From positions 20,662-84,661 of the IMG/VR virus record IMGVR_UViG_3300020056_002272: a stretch of DNA of 64,000 bases; one strand, written 5' to 3'. Made by a program: the position numbers and the translations under genes. Shown one piece after another: positions 46,208 to 54,706 of the stretch. The notes below the pieces were generated by a model, which made no database searches, was not told the DNA's origin, and saw only the letters and a program-made list of their open reading frames with translations. This DNA comes from a virus. The stretch's first letter is position 1, and the number at the start of each line of letters is the position of its first letter.

Positions 46208-46883
46208 ACAATTTCAGTTTGATCCAAAACTGTTAGTGGAAGCATATGAAGAATTTACTTCAAATAAAGTCTGGGACGGGCTGGGTAACGAATATTCGAA
46301 CATGTGCAAAACATATACTAATTTACCAAGTATGTTTTTTCCAGAAGACGAGTTAAAGGGTGTAACTTGTATTACCGAATTAGATTTTGAACAAACAAGC
46401 TATAAGCAAATTAGTTTGGTAGGATTTGATGAGAATTACAATTTATCTCAACGCAAAGAAAAATCAGGAACACGATGGGATAATCAAATTGCAAAAAACA
46501 ACCCAAAAGCTGATGAAAGATTTTTTAGGAAGCGCAAAGATGATGTGCCAGAATATTTTAATTATGTATTAGACACTATTGGTAGAGATGTTGTTCACCG
46601 CACACGATTTGCAAATTTAATGCCCAAATCGTCAATTGATCCACATATTGATTATAATACAGAATATGGTGTTAGACTGCATATACCTATTATAACAAAT
46701 GATGGTTGCACTTTTGGAGGAATAGATCCAACTACTGGTGAAACAAAGGAAAGACATTTTCCAGCAGATGGTAGTGTATGGTTTATCAATCCAGGAGTAA
46801 AGCATTGGGCAACTAACGACGGTGATGAAGAAAGAATACATTTAATTGTAAGTGTAGATAGTCAGGAGATTTTAAATGATTAA
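46158..46883 (+). CDS. Aspartyl/asparaginyl beta-hydroxylase-like 2OG-Fe(II) oxygenase
   Basis: 241 residues with a GAGGA ribosome site. The double-stranded beta-helix motif set of the Asp/Asn beta-hydroxylase family is clear: H163-x-D165 in IDPHIDYN, RLHIPI at 173-178, then GSVWFINPGVKHWATN with H216 and R226 in EERIHL. These residues bind Fe(II) and 2-oxoglutarate. The family hydroxylates Asp/Asn in proteins or acyl chains of lipids (LpxO-like). The position between two desaturase genes favours a lipid or carrier-bound substrate. The next gene overlaps by 8 bases. Confidence 0.85.
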   Translation: MNTWKKRTELPVYKQLKQFQFDPKLLVEAYEEFTSNKVWDGLGNEYSNMCKTYTNLPSMFFPEDELKGVTCITELDFEQTSYKQISLVGFDENYNLSQRKEKSGTRWDNQIAKNNPKADERFFRKRKDDVPEYFNYVLDTIGRDVVHRTRFANLMPKSSIDPHIDYNTEYGVRLHIPIITNDGCTFGGIDPTTGETKERHFPADGSVWFINPGVKHWATNDGDEERIHLIVSVDSQEILND

Positions 46884-47721
46884 AGGTGCAATAGGATCGG
46901 GAACAATGACGCCATTAGTTTGGCGCATAAAAGCATTGAATATAAGTTTTCTTATTGGAGTGTTAAGTATTCCTTTTTTCTTTTCTTGGAACTGGTTACT
47001 TATAGGATTGTTTGTAACATTTTGGTTTGAGGTCCTTGTAGGTAATGGATATTGTCACAGGTATTATGGCCATAAAACTTACGAGCCAAAACCTTGGTTG
47101 AAACCGATACTAGACTTTTTAGTGCATTACCAGGGATTTGGAAGTTTATTAACATGGAAAGCGTATCATATCAGACATCATGAGTTTAGTGATGAAGCAG
47201 AGGATAGTCATAATCCTCAACATGGAATAAAATATATCTTTAGTGGCGCTTGGGGACAGTTACCAAAAGAATACTACGCTGAACAATTAAAGGATCCTGT
47301 CTTAGTTTGGTATCATAGGAATTATTGGAAAATGCATGTGGCTATTAGTATATTCTGGTTAAGTTTAGGATCTATATTAGCTGGAGGATTTGATCCTAGA
47401 TTTTGGATTTTCTTGTATGCTATGCCTGGTTTATATGCTGTGGTAAGTGCATATGTTTTAATCTACGGACCTCACGTAGATGGAGAACCTGTTGACCGTT
47501 GGTGGCTAGATTTTTATACATTCGGCGAAGGTAATCATTTGTATCATCACATATATCCGTGGAGTTATCGCTTCGGTAAATGGGACATTACAGGCTTTTT
47601 AATAGAAAAATTAACTATGAAAAAAGATCCTGAAAAAATAGCAGCAGTGAGACAATCATGGATAGACCATTGGGGATATGAAAATGGATATGGACAAGCG
47701 TATAAAAAAGCACCTAAATGA
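46876..47721 (+). CDS. Membrane fatty acid desaturase, second copy
   Basis: 281 residues with an AGGAG ribosome site. Histidine boxes HRYYGH (61-66), HIRHH (98-102) and HLYHH (221-225) define a di-iron desaturase. Hydrophobic segments lie near 24-55, 153-170 and 177-198. It differs clearly from the first copy in sequence and length, so it may act at another position or be a hydroxylase or ketolase of the same superfamily. It overlaps the oxygenase genes on both sides (8 and 44 bases). Confidence 0.87.
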   Translation: MIKGAIGSGTMTPLVWRIKALNISFLIGVLSIPFFFSWNWLLIGLFVTFWFEVLVGNGYCHRYYGHKTYEPKPWLKPILDFLVHYQGFGSLLTWKAYHIRHHEFSDEAEDSHNPQHGIKYIFSGAWGQLPKEYYAEQLKDPVLVWYHRNYWKMHVAISIFWLSLGSILAGGFDPRFWIFLYAMPGLYAVVSAYVLIYGPHVDGEPVDRWWLDFYTFGEGNHLYHHIYPWSYRFGKWDITGFLIEKLTMKKDPEKIAAVRQSWIDHWGYENGYGQAYKKAPK

Positions 47722-48310
47722 TGTTTATACAAATTTAGAAGGCAACCCTACTGATTTTTTAATACCAGTTCCATCTTTAGATGCATACATAAGTTCAAAT
47801 GATTTTATATCTGTATACAATGAAGTGACTACAGATAAAAAAGACAGATACGCATATGGACACAAAATATATGCTGACGATTTTCCTGTGTTTGATAGAT
47901 TACGTGAAGCTTATCCTGCTTTTAAAGATTATTTCTTTTTTCTCAAAACAAATAGAGTAGTAAAAACATATCCTATACATATTGATGGTCCTGGCGAATT
48001 TGATTCTAAAGCAGGCGTAAACTGGCCTTTAATAAATTGCGATGAGCAAAGTGATACAGTGTGGTATGAGCCTGAGGAGCATGATTTTTACTATCATGAA
48101 GTCCAAAATAGTATATTTTTAAAAGATAATGTAAAAACAAAAGAAATATATAAATTTCATTTTGTTGATCATACACCTCATTTGTTTCGCGGCGATGTGT
48201 GGCATACTGGCATAAACCATAAACATCAAAGAGAATTTAGAGTAATGGTTAAGTGGGAGCTCACTGTAAATAATTGGCAAGAGGCGCAAAATGCACTTTT
48301 TATTGCCTAA
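47678..48310 (+). CDS. 2OG-Fe(II) oxygenase-like protein
   Basis: 210 residues. YPIHIDGPGEF (H101, D103), NWPLINCD and DVWHTGINHKHQREFRVMVKW (H176, R185/R188) give the HxD...H...R order of the jelly-roll 2-oxoglutarate oxygenases. Three in-frame ATGs lie at 47678, 47684 and 47690; the first is taken because GGGG precedes it. The start is inside the preceding desaturase gene and the end overlaps the next gene by 20 bases. Probably another hydroxylase in the same cassette. Confidence 0.72.
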   Translation: MKMDMDKRIKKHLNDVYTNLEGNPTDFLIPVPSLDAYISSNDFISVYNEVTTDKKDRYAYGHKIYADDFPVFDRLREAYPAFKDYFFFLKTNRVVKTYPIHIDGPGEFDSKAGVNWPLINCDEQSDTVWYEPEEHDFYYHEVQNSIFLKDNVKTKEIYKFHFVDHTPHLFRGDVWHTGINHKHQREFRVMVKWELTVNNWQEAQNALFIA

Positions 48311-49508
48311 TGACAAAGAAGTAACTGATTTCCGTGCTAGACTATATGAAGAAGATTTTGGTATATCTGCATCGTATTTAAGCAAATTTCAATACAAGAG
48401 CGATTACGATGACGAATTTGCTGGGCATAAAGATTTAGAAGATATTTACAAATATAGTGATATAAAATATTTAAACAGTGGCATTGAACAAGTTTTGATG
48501 ACTGAAGATAGAACAATGATATCTGGCGGAACCTTCTTTGACGGAGAGTATTATCGTGCAGGACATTTAGTATACTGTTTGAAAAATTATCGAAAGCAAA
48601 ACTACAGTTGGATGTATCAGGACTTTGGTGCATTATACGGTCATATTAAAAGAGCAATAGAATTAAATATTCCTAAGGTAATAATGTGTCACTGGCCGCA
48701 TAACTCTCGTATAAGAGCAAACATAGAAAACCACAAAAGAAAACTTATTGGAAGGCACTTGCATTATTTTATGCAAATGGAGCATTTAGGTGCCTGGAAT
48801 GTTAATGAGGTAGAGCAAGAAGTTTTTGTTTATGATATTCCTAAACGTTTTAAGGAAATTGAAAAATTCACAATGACTGAAAATATTTTACCAATGGGAG
48901 AATATGAAACTTTACCGGTTACTTCTAAATATGGTAATACTCCCGAAAAATATGGATGTGTTGTAAAATTAAATATTGACCCAATTGATCATGAACAAAT
49001 TCGTCACGACATGCATACGTTTAAAGAAACAAAAAAACATTATTTTCAAGAACGGTTGGATATATATAAAGTTCCGCCTAGTGTAGCGGCGAATTACCTC
49101 AAATACGTAGGATTTTCGGGAGAAACCTATGATAGCACAGGTTTAAATATCACTGGCACAGCAGAGCTTGACCCTAATATACCTAATAGTATTTTAGAGG
49201 CATACAGTAAAGTTCAATCTAAATTGTTTAGGCAAAATTTTGTAGTTGCAATGAACGGATGGAATACAAAATGGCATAGAGATCATTCCACACCATTAAT
49301 GCATGGATTTAGATTAATGATACCGATTGATCCTGTTGTTATGTATTTTAGAACTGGAAAAGTAGAATTGCAGCCAGGACATTATTATTTTGTTAATAAT
49401 AGTTTAGAACACAAAGGATCATTGCCAGATGGATACGAAAGAAGAGCAAATCTAATGGCACAAATGGATAGCGATATTGATATTTTAAATGGTGATATTA
49501 TTTTATAA
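48291..49508 (+). CDS. Fusion of GNAT-like domain and 2OG-Fe(II) oxygenase-like domain
   Basis: 405 residues. The first ~190 residues contain strands and helices compatible with a GNAT-type acyltransferase (TMISGGTFFDGEYYRAGHLVYCL and a later YFMQMEHLGAW region), though the acetyl-CoA loop is degenerate. The C-terminal ~90 residues have KWHRDHSTP (H329, D331), LQPGHYYFVNNSLEHKGSLP (H374) and ERRANL (R384/R385), the oxygenase motif set. It would combine acyl transfer and hydroxylation, or use the first domain for substrate binding. It is the last gene of the plus-strand cassette and meets the minus-strand protease gene 2 bases later. Confidence 0.62.
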   Translation: MHFLLPNDKEVTDFRARLYEEDFGISASYLSKFQYKSDYDDEFAGHKDLEDIYKYSDIKYLNSGIEQVLMTEDRTMISGGTFFDGEYYRAGHLVYCLKNYRKQNYSWMYQDFGALYGHIKRAIELNIPKVIMCHWPHNSRIRANIENHKRKLIGRHLHYFMQMEHLGAWNVNEVEQEVFVYDIPKRFKEIEKFTMTENILPMGEYETLPVTSKYGNTPEKYGCVVKLNIDPIDHEQIRHDMHTFKETKKHYFQERLDIYKVPPSVAANYLKYVGFSGETYDSTGLNITGTAELDPNIPNSILEAYSKVQSKLFRQNFVVAMNGWNTKWHRDHSTPLMHGFRLMIPIDPVVMYFRTGKVELQPGHYYFVNNSLEHKGSLPDGYERRANLMAQMDSDIDILNGDIIL

Positions 49509-49510
49509 TA

Positions 49511-51907
49511 TCATCCACGATCAAATCTTTGTGCATTTTTAAAAGTGATTGCATTCTTAATAGTAATACCTTGTTTGACTGTGGTGTTTCTTCTCGGAAA
49601 AGTAGTTTGTTGGATTTTTGTTCCATCTTGATAGCCTACTTTTGCTGAGCCGCCTTCTAAACTATTATAATCATTCCAGTTACTATCTGTAGAACTAGTA
49701 GATTCTGTTCCTGGATAAAAATCGCTAGAGTCTTGATTATCTAAAGAGTTTATATATGAAAGAACATCAGTATAAGTCCAGTTTCTATTCAGGCCTACAA
49801 GAGTAGAAATAAAACCTGCTGCAACAGGACAGGCAGCACTTGTTCCGCTGAAAGCACAATCTTCTGGCACACCCGAACCACTACCACTGTCGGCTGTGAA
49901 GCCAGGGTATACATCAGGATAGCGTCCTTCGCTAGTATAAGCTCTGTTTGCAGCTAATGTTCCATCTGCAGGCATGTAAAAATCAATACCATTGCCTCTA
50001 TCACTGTAATTTACTTTACGCTCTCTATTACCTGAGCTAGTATCATAATCATCGTCTAGCGCACCTATGTTAATAGTTTTGTAAGAAACAGGAGCACTGA
50101 TAACAGTAATGGTTCCGTTCATGCCGTTATGCGCACTACATTGGTAATAGTAAATACCTACATCGGTAGGTGTCCAACTTATTGTTGCACCACTATTAGC
50201 ACCTTGCCCTGTTGCACCTGTAACTTGATCTCCTGTGCCAGTGCCTTGCACAGTTTTGAAATACATTGGATGACTTGCACTTGCATTGTTGGTAATAGCA
50301 ATTGTATCGCCAGCAGCTATCCTTATATCTGCATTATCGCCTGCAACAGAACCATCTCTATCATTGCCGTTACTCAATGTATATGCAACACTGCCGTTGT
50401 TTGTTGCATCAAGAGTGTATGATGCAGTAGGACCTGTGGTTTTGCCACCTTGTTGCGGAAAGCCTCGTCTGTTAGTAGATCCTGTTACTTCTACGCTAAA
50501 TTCTGTAAAACTACTTTCTTCTAGTGTGTCTGTATTATTACTTGCGATATAATTATCGAAATCTTGGTGTCCCCAGTTAGTTTGTTTCTGATTACTGTTT
50601 CCAGCAGCACATACGAATAACACACCACTATCTATGAGTTCATCTAGGGCTGTAGTTAGCGAGTTGGTTTTCATTTCGCTTTTCCAACGCCCTAAATCGC
50701 CTGTGACACCCATGTTAGAAATAAATTCTGGTTCGTCGCCTGTGCCGCCATATGCCACTGGATCAGCGCCTCTAAAGTGGTAATATACTCCACCTTTGTT
50801 TGCTCTATATCCCCAGCTATTTGAACTTACTGTAGGATCTTGTGTTTTGTATTTTGAATTAATTGGTTTTGACTGATGGAAGATTTTTTGCATATCAAAT
50901 CCGGGTTCAATATCAGCACCGCTGGCTCCATACAAGTTTAATACCCACTTATTAGCATTGTATGCCCATCCTTGCGTTCTGCCGTATGTAAGTGCCATAC
51001 AAGGGGTGCAGTGGGTGCCTACAGCGCTCTGTGCAGTGTTGCTACCGTTACAAGTAGATCTTGTATATGCAGAATCTATAGTCGCTGTAGTGCCTACGCT
51101 AGGATGTCTTGCATTAAATTCGCTACTGCGATTGCTTGTGCTACTCCACCATCCTCTTGCAAAACTTTCTACAGGAACAGTTGTGCCGTCCCAACGTGTT
51201 GTCAATCTATTGCCTGCATCAGCATCAAAGTATTCTGGATCTAAATAATATGGTGCATCTAAACACAAGTCTAATACATCGCACGTTCCGTTGCCTGGTA
51301 ATTTGTTTCCGCCTGTATAGTCCGCTGGTGCAACACTATTTGAACAATTGTTTTGAAATTCAGGATGCCCTATCCATCCACCCCCGTCGTCTGCAACAAT
51401 TACGTCTACATCTCTACCGTCAGCATATTGCGATATATTACTAGGGTAAACATAATTATCTGCTTGTGAATTATCTACCCACGGGTCTAGCTTTTGCATT
51501 GGACGAAGCAATTGATATCCTGTTCTGTTTATATCTGTTGCATCTGGTGTGCCTGGTAGTGTGTTTGATGTTTCAAACTCTCTATAGTTTTTGACTGTTC
51601 CTGCATATCGTTCTAAAATTTCTGCAGGAGTTGACTGTAACTCTTCTGGTGGCGGTTTATAAGTTTCGGGGTAACTTGTATAGTCGATGTTTATCCATTT
51701 TATACGTGCATCTGCTTTTAAAGCCGTTGCTTCTTCGTCTGTTAAAAGAAAAATACCTCTTGTAGGACTGCCTTCTTTATCGTCTGTGCAAGTGCAAGCT
51801 CTGTCGGGTATATTTGCTATTCCATCTGTTGCACCGCATAAATCGTCGTGTATTGCTTGCCATTGTTCGGCAGTGTGTGTTCCTAACTGGTAATATTTTT
51901 CAGCCAT
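49511..51907 (-). CDS. Subtilisin-like (S8) protease with cupredoxin-like insertion
   Basis: 798 residues. All catalytic positions of S8 proteases are visible: D173 in VIVADDGGG, H299 in VGTHCTP, the oxyanion Asn N437 in CAAGNSN and S690 in FSGTSAACP. The first ~130 residues may be a propeptide. Between Asn and Ser, residues ~490-605 form a cupredoxin-like domain with H546 (SASHPMYF), C590, H593 and M596 in YYYQCSAHNGMNG, the type-1 copper ligand order. No signal peptide. It is 9 bases downstream of a fibre gene with an AGGGAA ribosome site, so it is probably a virion protein. It could cut host surface proteins or process fibres. Confidence 0.85.
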   Translation of the reverse strand: MAEKYYQLGTHTAEQWQAIHDDLCGATDGIANIPDRACTCTDDKEGSPTRGIFLLTDEEATALKADARIKWINIDYTSYPETYKPPPEELQSTPAEILERYAGTVKNYREFETSNTLPGTPDATDINRTGYQLLRPMQKLDPWVDNSQADNYVYPSNISQYADGRDVDVIVADDGGGWIGHPEFQNNCSNSVAPADYTGGNKLPGNGTCDVLDLCLDAPYYLDPEYFDADAGNRLTTRWDGTTVPVESFARGWWSSTSNRSSEFNARHPSVGTTATIDSAYTRSTCNGSNTAQSAVGTHCTPCMALTYGRTQGWAYNANKWVLNLYGASGADIEPGFDMQKIFHQSKPINSKYKTQDPTVSSNSWGYRANKGGVYYHFRGADPVAYGGTGDEPEFISNMGVTGDLGRWKSEMKTNSLTTALDELIDSGVLFVCAAGNSNQKQTNWGHQDFDNYIASNNTDTLEESSFTEFSVEVTGSTNRRGFPQQGGKTTGPTASYTLDATNNGSVAYTLSNGNDRDGSVAGDNADIRIAAGDTIAITNNASASHPMYFKTVQGTGTGDQVTGATGQGANSGATISWTPTDVGIYYYQCSAHNGMNGTITVISAPVSYKTINIGALDDDYDTSSGNRERKVNYSDRGNGIDFYMPADGTLAANRAYTSEGRYPDVYPGFTADSGSGSGVPEDCAFSGTSAACPVAAGFISTLVGLNRNWTYTDVLSYINSLDNQDSSDFYPGTESTSSTDSNWNDYNSLEGGSAKVGYQDGTKIQQTTFPRRNTTVKQGITIKNAITFKNAQRFDRG

Positions 51908-51916
51908 GCTGTTCCC

Positions 51917-53782
51917 TTAAACTATTGGACTTGTATCTAATCTTACCCAAGAACCGTTTTGGTATACTTGGTATCTGTTGTCATCTGTGTTGTATATCAT
52001 ATCACCATTTTCAGCACTTAATGCATCTCTTTGTGCATCTGTCAAGTTTGCTAATTTAAACGGTGATTGTGTAACTTCTACTCTTGTGCCTGCTGTAAGT
52101 AAAATATCTGTAGCTGACTCAAGTTCAGGAGTTCCTGCACCGGATGTGATAATGTTTTCTACTTCGATTGTATCTGCTGTAATTTTGTTTGTAACAGTAA
52201 GATTATTTTCGACTGTAAGATCACTACTGATCAGCATTGAAGGTGTAATGGTAATTTGGCTACTGTCACTTGTATCTAAGACACTGCCTGTAAATGTGAA
52301 CGACCCTACATCTGCTGTAGTAATTGCATCTGTAATTCCATATCCTGCTACAGTAGTAGGTGTTCCTGTAAGCGAACTAAATGCTCCGTCGAACAATGTA
52401 GGAGTTCCTGTAAGATCGCCATATGCACCACTTGTAGCCACTGCGGCTAGTGTAGGTGTGTTTGTATGGTTATTGTAATCTAAGTAGTATGATGGATATT
52501 GTCCATCAAGTGTAACTGCGTCACTGGCAGGAGCAGGTGCTGCACTACCTCCAGATACATATGCTGTATATGCTGTTCCGTCTACAGTGCTGGTCAAACC
52601 TGCATCACTGTAAAGTGCAAAGGTATCAAGTGTTAAAGTATCAACAAAATAGCTGTTACCGTTTAGCTCTGTCATACCAACAACATCAGTAATAGTTACT
52701 TTCTGTCCATCACCAAAACCGTGTGCTGCACTTGTTGTTACAACAACCGGATTTGCTTGTGTAGCGCCGCTAACCGTCGCTGCACTACCGCCTGAGCCTT
52801 GTAAATCTGCACTAGCAATCCAGCTAGCACCATCAAATTTTAACACATCGCCTACTGATGCAGTTCCTGCACCTAGCACTGCATATGGAATTTCGCCATT
52901 TACACCATCTACTAAAATTGTGCTATCATCTGCTACAAGTGTTCCTTTGTAATTTCCTACGAAACTAGGCGCTGTGACAGTGCCAGTAAATACTCCGCCG
53001 CCCCTTACATCTAGTGTCTGAGCTGGAGTCTGGGTGCCTAAACCTAATTTTTCATCTCTCCATATCATAGTTGATGATTCAGGAAAAGCACTAGTTGAAT
53101 CAGAATAAAAAACTATAAAATCATTACCACCATTTATACCTGCAGTGGTTACAGCACCATTTAAATCTTCTCTTCCAAAATATATACTACCATATTGTAG
53201 AGGATCTGCAGAAATATCGCCAGCCGATCTACGCATAAGATCAAGTGCTGCGAAGCCATCATCTGAATATACATTAATATTGTAGTTGCCTGTGTTAGCA
53301 TTATCTATTGATATGTCACCCTCGCCTTCCATAAAGGCTACGTTAAAATGTTTTGTTGCAGCATTTACAAGAACAGTAGTATCTGTAGCCACCAAATTAC
53401 CAACTACCTGTCCTTGAAATTCACCTGTAGCGATAACATTTACACCTTCAATATTGGATTCACTTGATATACTACCTGTAAGATCAATATCTCCAGGGCC
53501 GGCTAATATTGTTCCTGTATCTAGATATATGTCATTTGTAAATGTAGATTGTATATCAGTAAGTGATAGAACAGTTCCTGTTGCTGTAGATTCGATGCCT
53601 GTTATGCTGCCACCACCGCCGGAGCCGTTACCAACTGCTATTCCTCCTATAGAGCCGCCTTCGCTTTGTAGGCCATTACCTACAAATACTTGTTCAAGGT
53701 CTATATCATAGACTAGTTCGCCTTCTTCAAAGTAAAGCTGGGTTCTATCAGCTGTGCTTCCTCGTTTCAGTCGCAATGCCAT
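51917..53782 (-). CDS. Tail fibre protein with Mtd-like N-terminus and E1-FCCH-like module
   Basis: 621 residues with an AGGAGA ribosome site. The N-terminus RLKRGSTADR ... EGELVYDID ... VFVGNG matches the N-terminal domain seen in phage tropism determinants and marine fibres. The middle carries VADDSTILVD-type repeat segments like the fibre at 28022-29401. A copy of the E1-FCCH-like module (ANPVVVTTSAAHGF, VVGMTELN) lies near 52550-52770. The C-terminal NGDMIYNTDDNRYQVYQNGSWVRLD is a common fibre end. It is cotranscribed with the protease gene. A late-like box precedes it. Confidence 0.85.
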   Translation of the reverse strand: MALRLKRGSTADRTQLYFEEGELVYDIDLEQVFVGNGLQSEGGSIGGIAVGNGSGGGGSITGIESTATGTVLSLTDIQSTFTNDIYLDTGTILAGPGDIDLTGSISSESNIEGVNVIATGEFQGQVVGNLVATDTTVLVNAATKHFNVAFMEGEGDISIDNANTGNYNINVYSDDGFAALDLMRRSAGDISADPLQYGSIYFGREDLNGAVTTAGINGGNDFIVFYSDSTSAFPESSTMIWRDEKLGLGTQTPAQTLDVRGGGVFTGTVTAPSFVGNYKGTLVADDSTILVDGVNGEIPYAVLGAGTASVGDVLKFDGASWIASADLQGSGGSAATVSGATQANPVVVTTSAAHGFGDGQKVTITDVVGMTELNGNSYFVDTLTLDTFALYSDAGLTSTVDGTAYTAYVSGGSAAPAPASDAVTLDGQYPSYYLDYNNHTNTPTLAAVATSGAYGDLTGTPTLFDGAFSSLTGTPTTVAGYGITDAITTADVGSFTFTGSVLDTSDSSQITITPSMLISSDLTVENNLTVTNKITADTIEVENIITSGAGTPELESATDILLTAGTRVEVTQSPFKLANLTDAQRDALSAENGDMIYNTDDNRYQVYQNGSWVRLDTSPIV

Positions 53783-53812
53783 ATCAAATTTCTCCTACAG
53801 TGGTGTTTTATA

Positions 53813-53820
53813 TATTTATC
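53813..53820 (-). promoter_or_regulatory. T4-late-like promoter box GATAAATA (minus strand)
   Basis: The plus strand reads TATTTATC, 31 bases upstream of the fibre ATG at 53782. The gap contains the AGGAGA ribosome site and no other gene. Confidence 0.55.
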
Positions 53821-53835
53821 ACTATTAGAGATTTA

Positions 53836-54402
53836 TCAAAACTTATCAATACAAAAAACAAGATGAACTCTATTGTTTTTGCTGGCATTGATAGCTGTAT
53901 GTGGTTGTCTAGTGTCAACTATATATGTTTTTCCAAAAGGCAATCTAAATACCTTATCTTTGATAACCATAAAGCAATCATCGTTTGTATATATAGGAAT
54001 ATGCAATCTTGGAGAAGGATCTTTGTGCATAGTCAAACAGGTTTTGTAAATACTTTTCATAAATCTGCCTCTATACACATTATAACCTGCGTTTTTAATT
54101 TTTTCTATAATGGTATCAAAATATGTGTTTTTGAAATAGTCGCAGGTTTGATTTATTTCAGTTTCAACAAGCATATCAGTGCGTAAAGGAACATCGCCAT
54201 TGCCGTCATAGTTTACCCAGTCGTAGTATAAACTTCCTGTAGATTCATATAGTTGATTTTCAATAGCACACTCGGATCTAGCTTGTATTGCGATTTGTTT
54301 TAGGTGGTCTGCTTCAACAAGTTTTTGATCTATATCTAATTTGTTATACTCGTCAAGCATGAGAGTATAGTCTATATCGATATCTATTTCTTTTATCAGC
54401 AT
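53836..54402 (-). CDS. Asp/Asn beta-hydroxylase-like 2OG-Fe(II) oxygenase
   Basis: 188 residues. LTMHKDPSPRLHIPIYTNDDC (H126, D128) and YIVDTRQPHTAINASKNNRVHLVF (H168, R178) parallel the motif set of the hydroxylase at 46158-46883, including the RLHIPI-TND-C block. The N-terminal half is helical and unrelated. It lies upstream of the fibre and protease genes on the same strand, so a fibre or host-surface substrate is possible. There is no strong ribosome site; an AATAAATA at 54408-54415 may be a weak late box. Confidence 0.78.
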   Translation of the reverse strand: MLIKEIDIDIDYTLMLDEYNKLDIDQKLVEADHLKQIAIQARSECAIENQLYESTGSLYYDWVNYDGNGDVPLRTDMLVETEINQTCDYFKNTYFDTIIEKIKNAGYNVYRGRFMKSIYKTCLTMHKDPSPRLHIPIYTNDDCFMVIKDKVFRLPFGKTYIVDTRQPHTAINASKNNRVHLVFCIDKF

Positions 54403-54406
54403 ACCA

Positions 54407-54706
54407 CTATTTATTGAGTTTTAAAAACCGATTGGTTCGCTTACTAATATCAGTTTTAAGTCGTTCTAAATCTAGTCTAAAATCTACAGTTGATATTGTT
54501 TCTTCGTATTCATTAAAAAATTCGTCTAGAACAGTTTCGGGATCGTCACCAAGATCCCGATTCATCATATCAATTTCCCAAATCGTTTTATCCTGAAATG
54601 TAACCACTAAAGTGTTAACATAGTCTAGCGGGATGTAGTCCATGTTAATTTCACGAAATATATTTTCCCAATAATCTTTTCCGTGCTGTGGTTTTCTATT
54701 AGGCAC
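54407..54706 (-). CDS. Small conserved phage protein of unknown function
   Basis: 99 residues from the GTG at 54706 (reads VPNRKPQHGK). The frame stays open further upstream, but that part lies wholly inside the preceding gene in another phase, so the GTG overlapping the previous stop region is preferred. The protein has a YWENIFREIN ... VVTFQDKTIWEID segment and an acidic helical end. No domain recognised. It sits at the end of an operon of small proteins conserved, from memory, in marine T4-like phages. Confidence 0.6.
   Translation of the reverse strand: MPNRKPQHGKDYWENIFREINMDYIPLDYVNTLVVTFQDKTIWEIDMMNRDLGDDPETVLDEFFNEYEETISTVDFRLDLERLKTDISKRTNRFLKLNK

Noticed and set aside
49500-49514. 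AT-rich inverted repeat between the convergent genes, as a bidirectional terminator
   Set aside because: The stem is almost entirely A-T with a 3-base loop and no U tract, so it is not convincing.
54408-54415. AATAAATA box before the hydroxylase-like gene at 53836-54402
   Set aside because: The first base differs from the GATAAATA set and it is only 5 bases from the ATG, so I did not list it as a promoter on its own.
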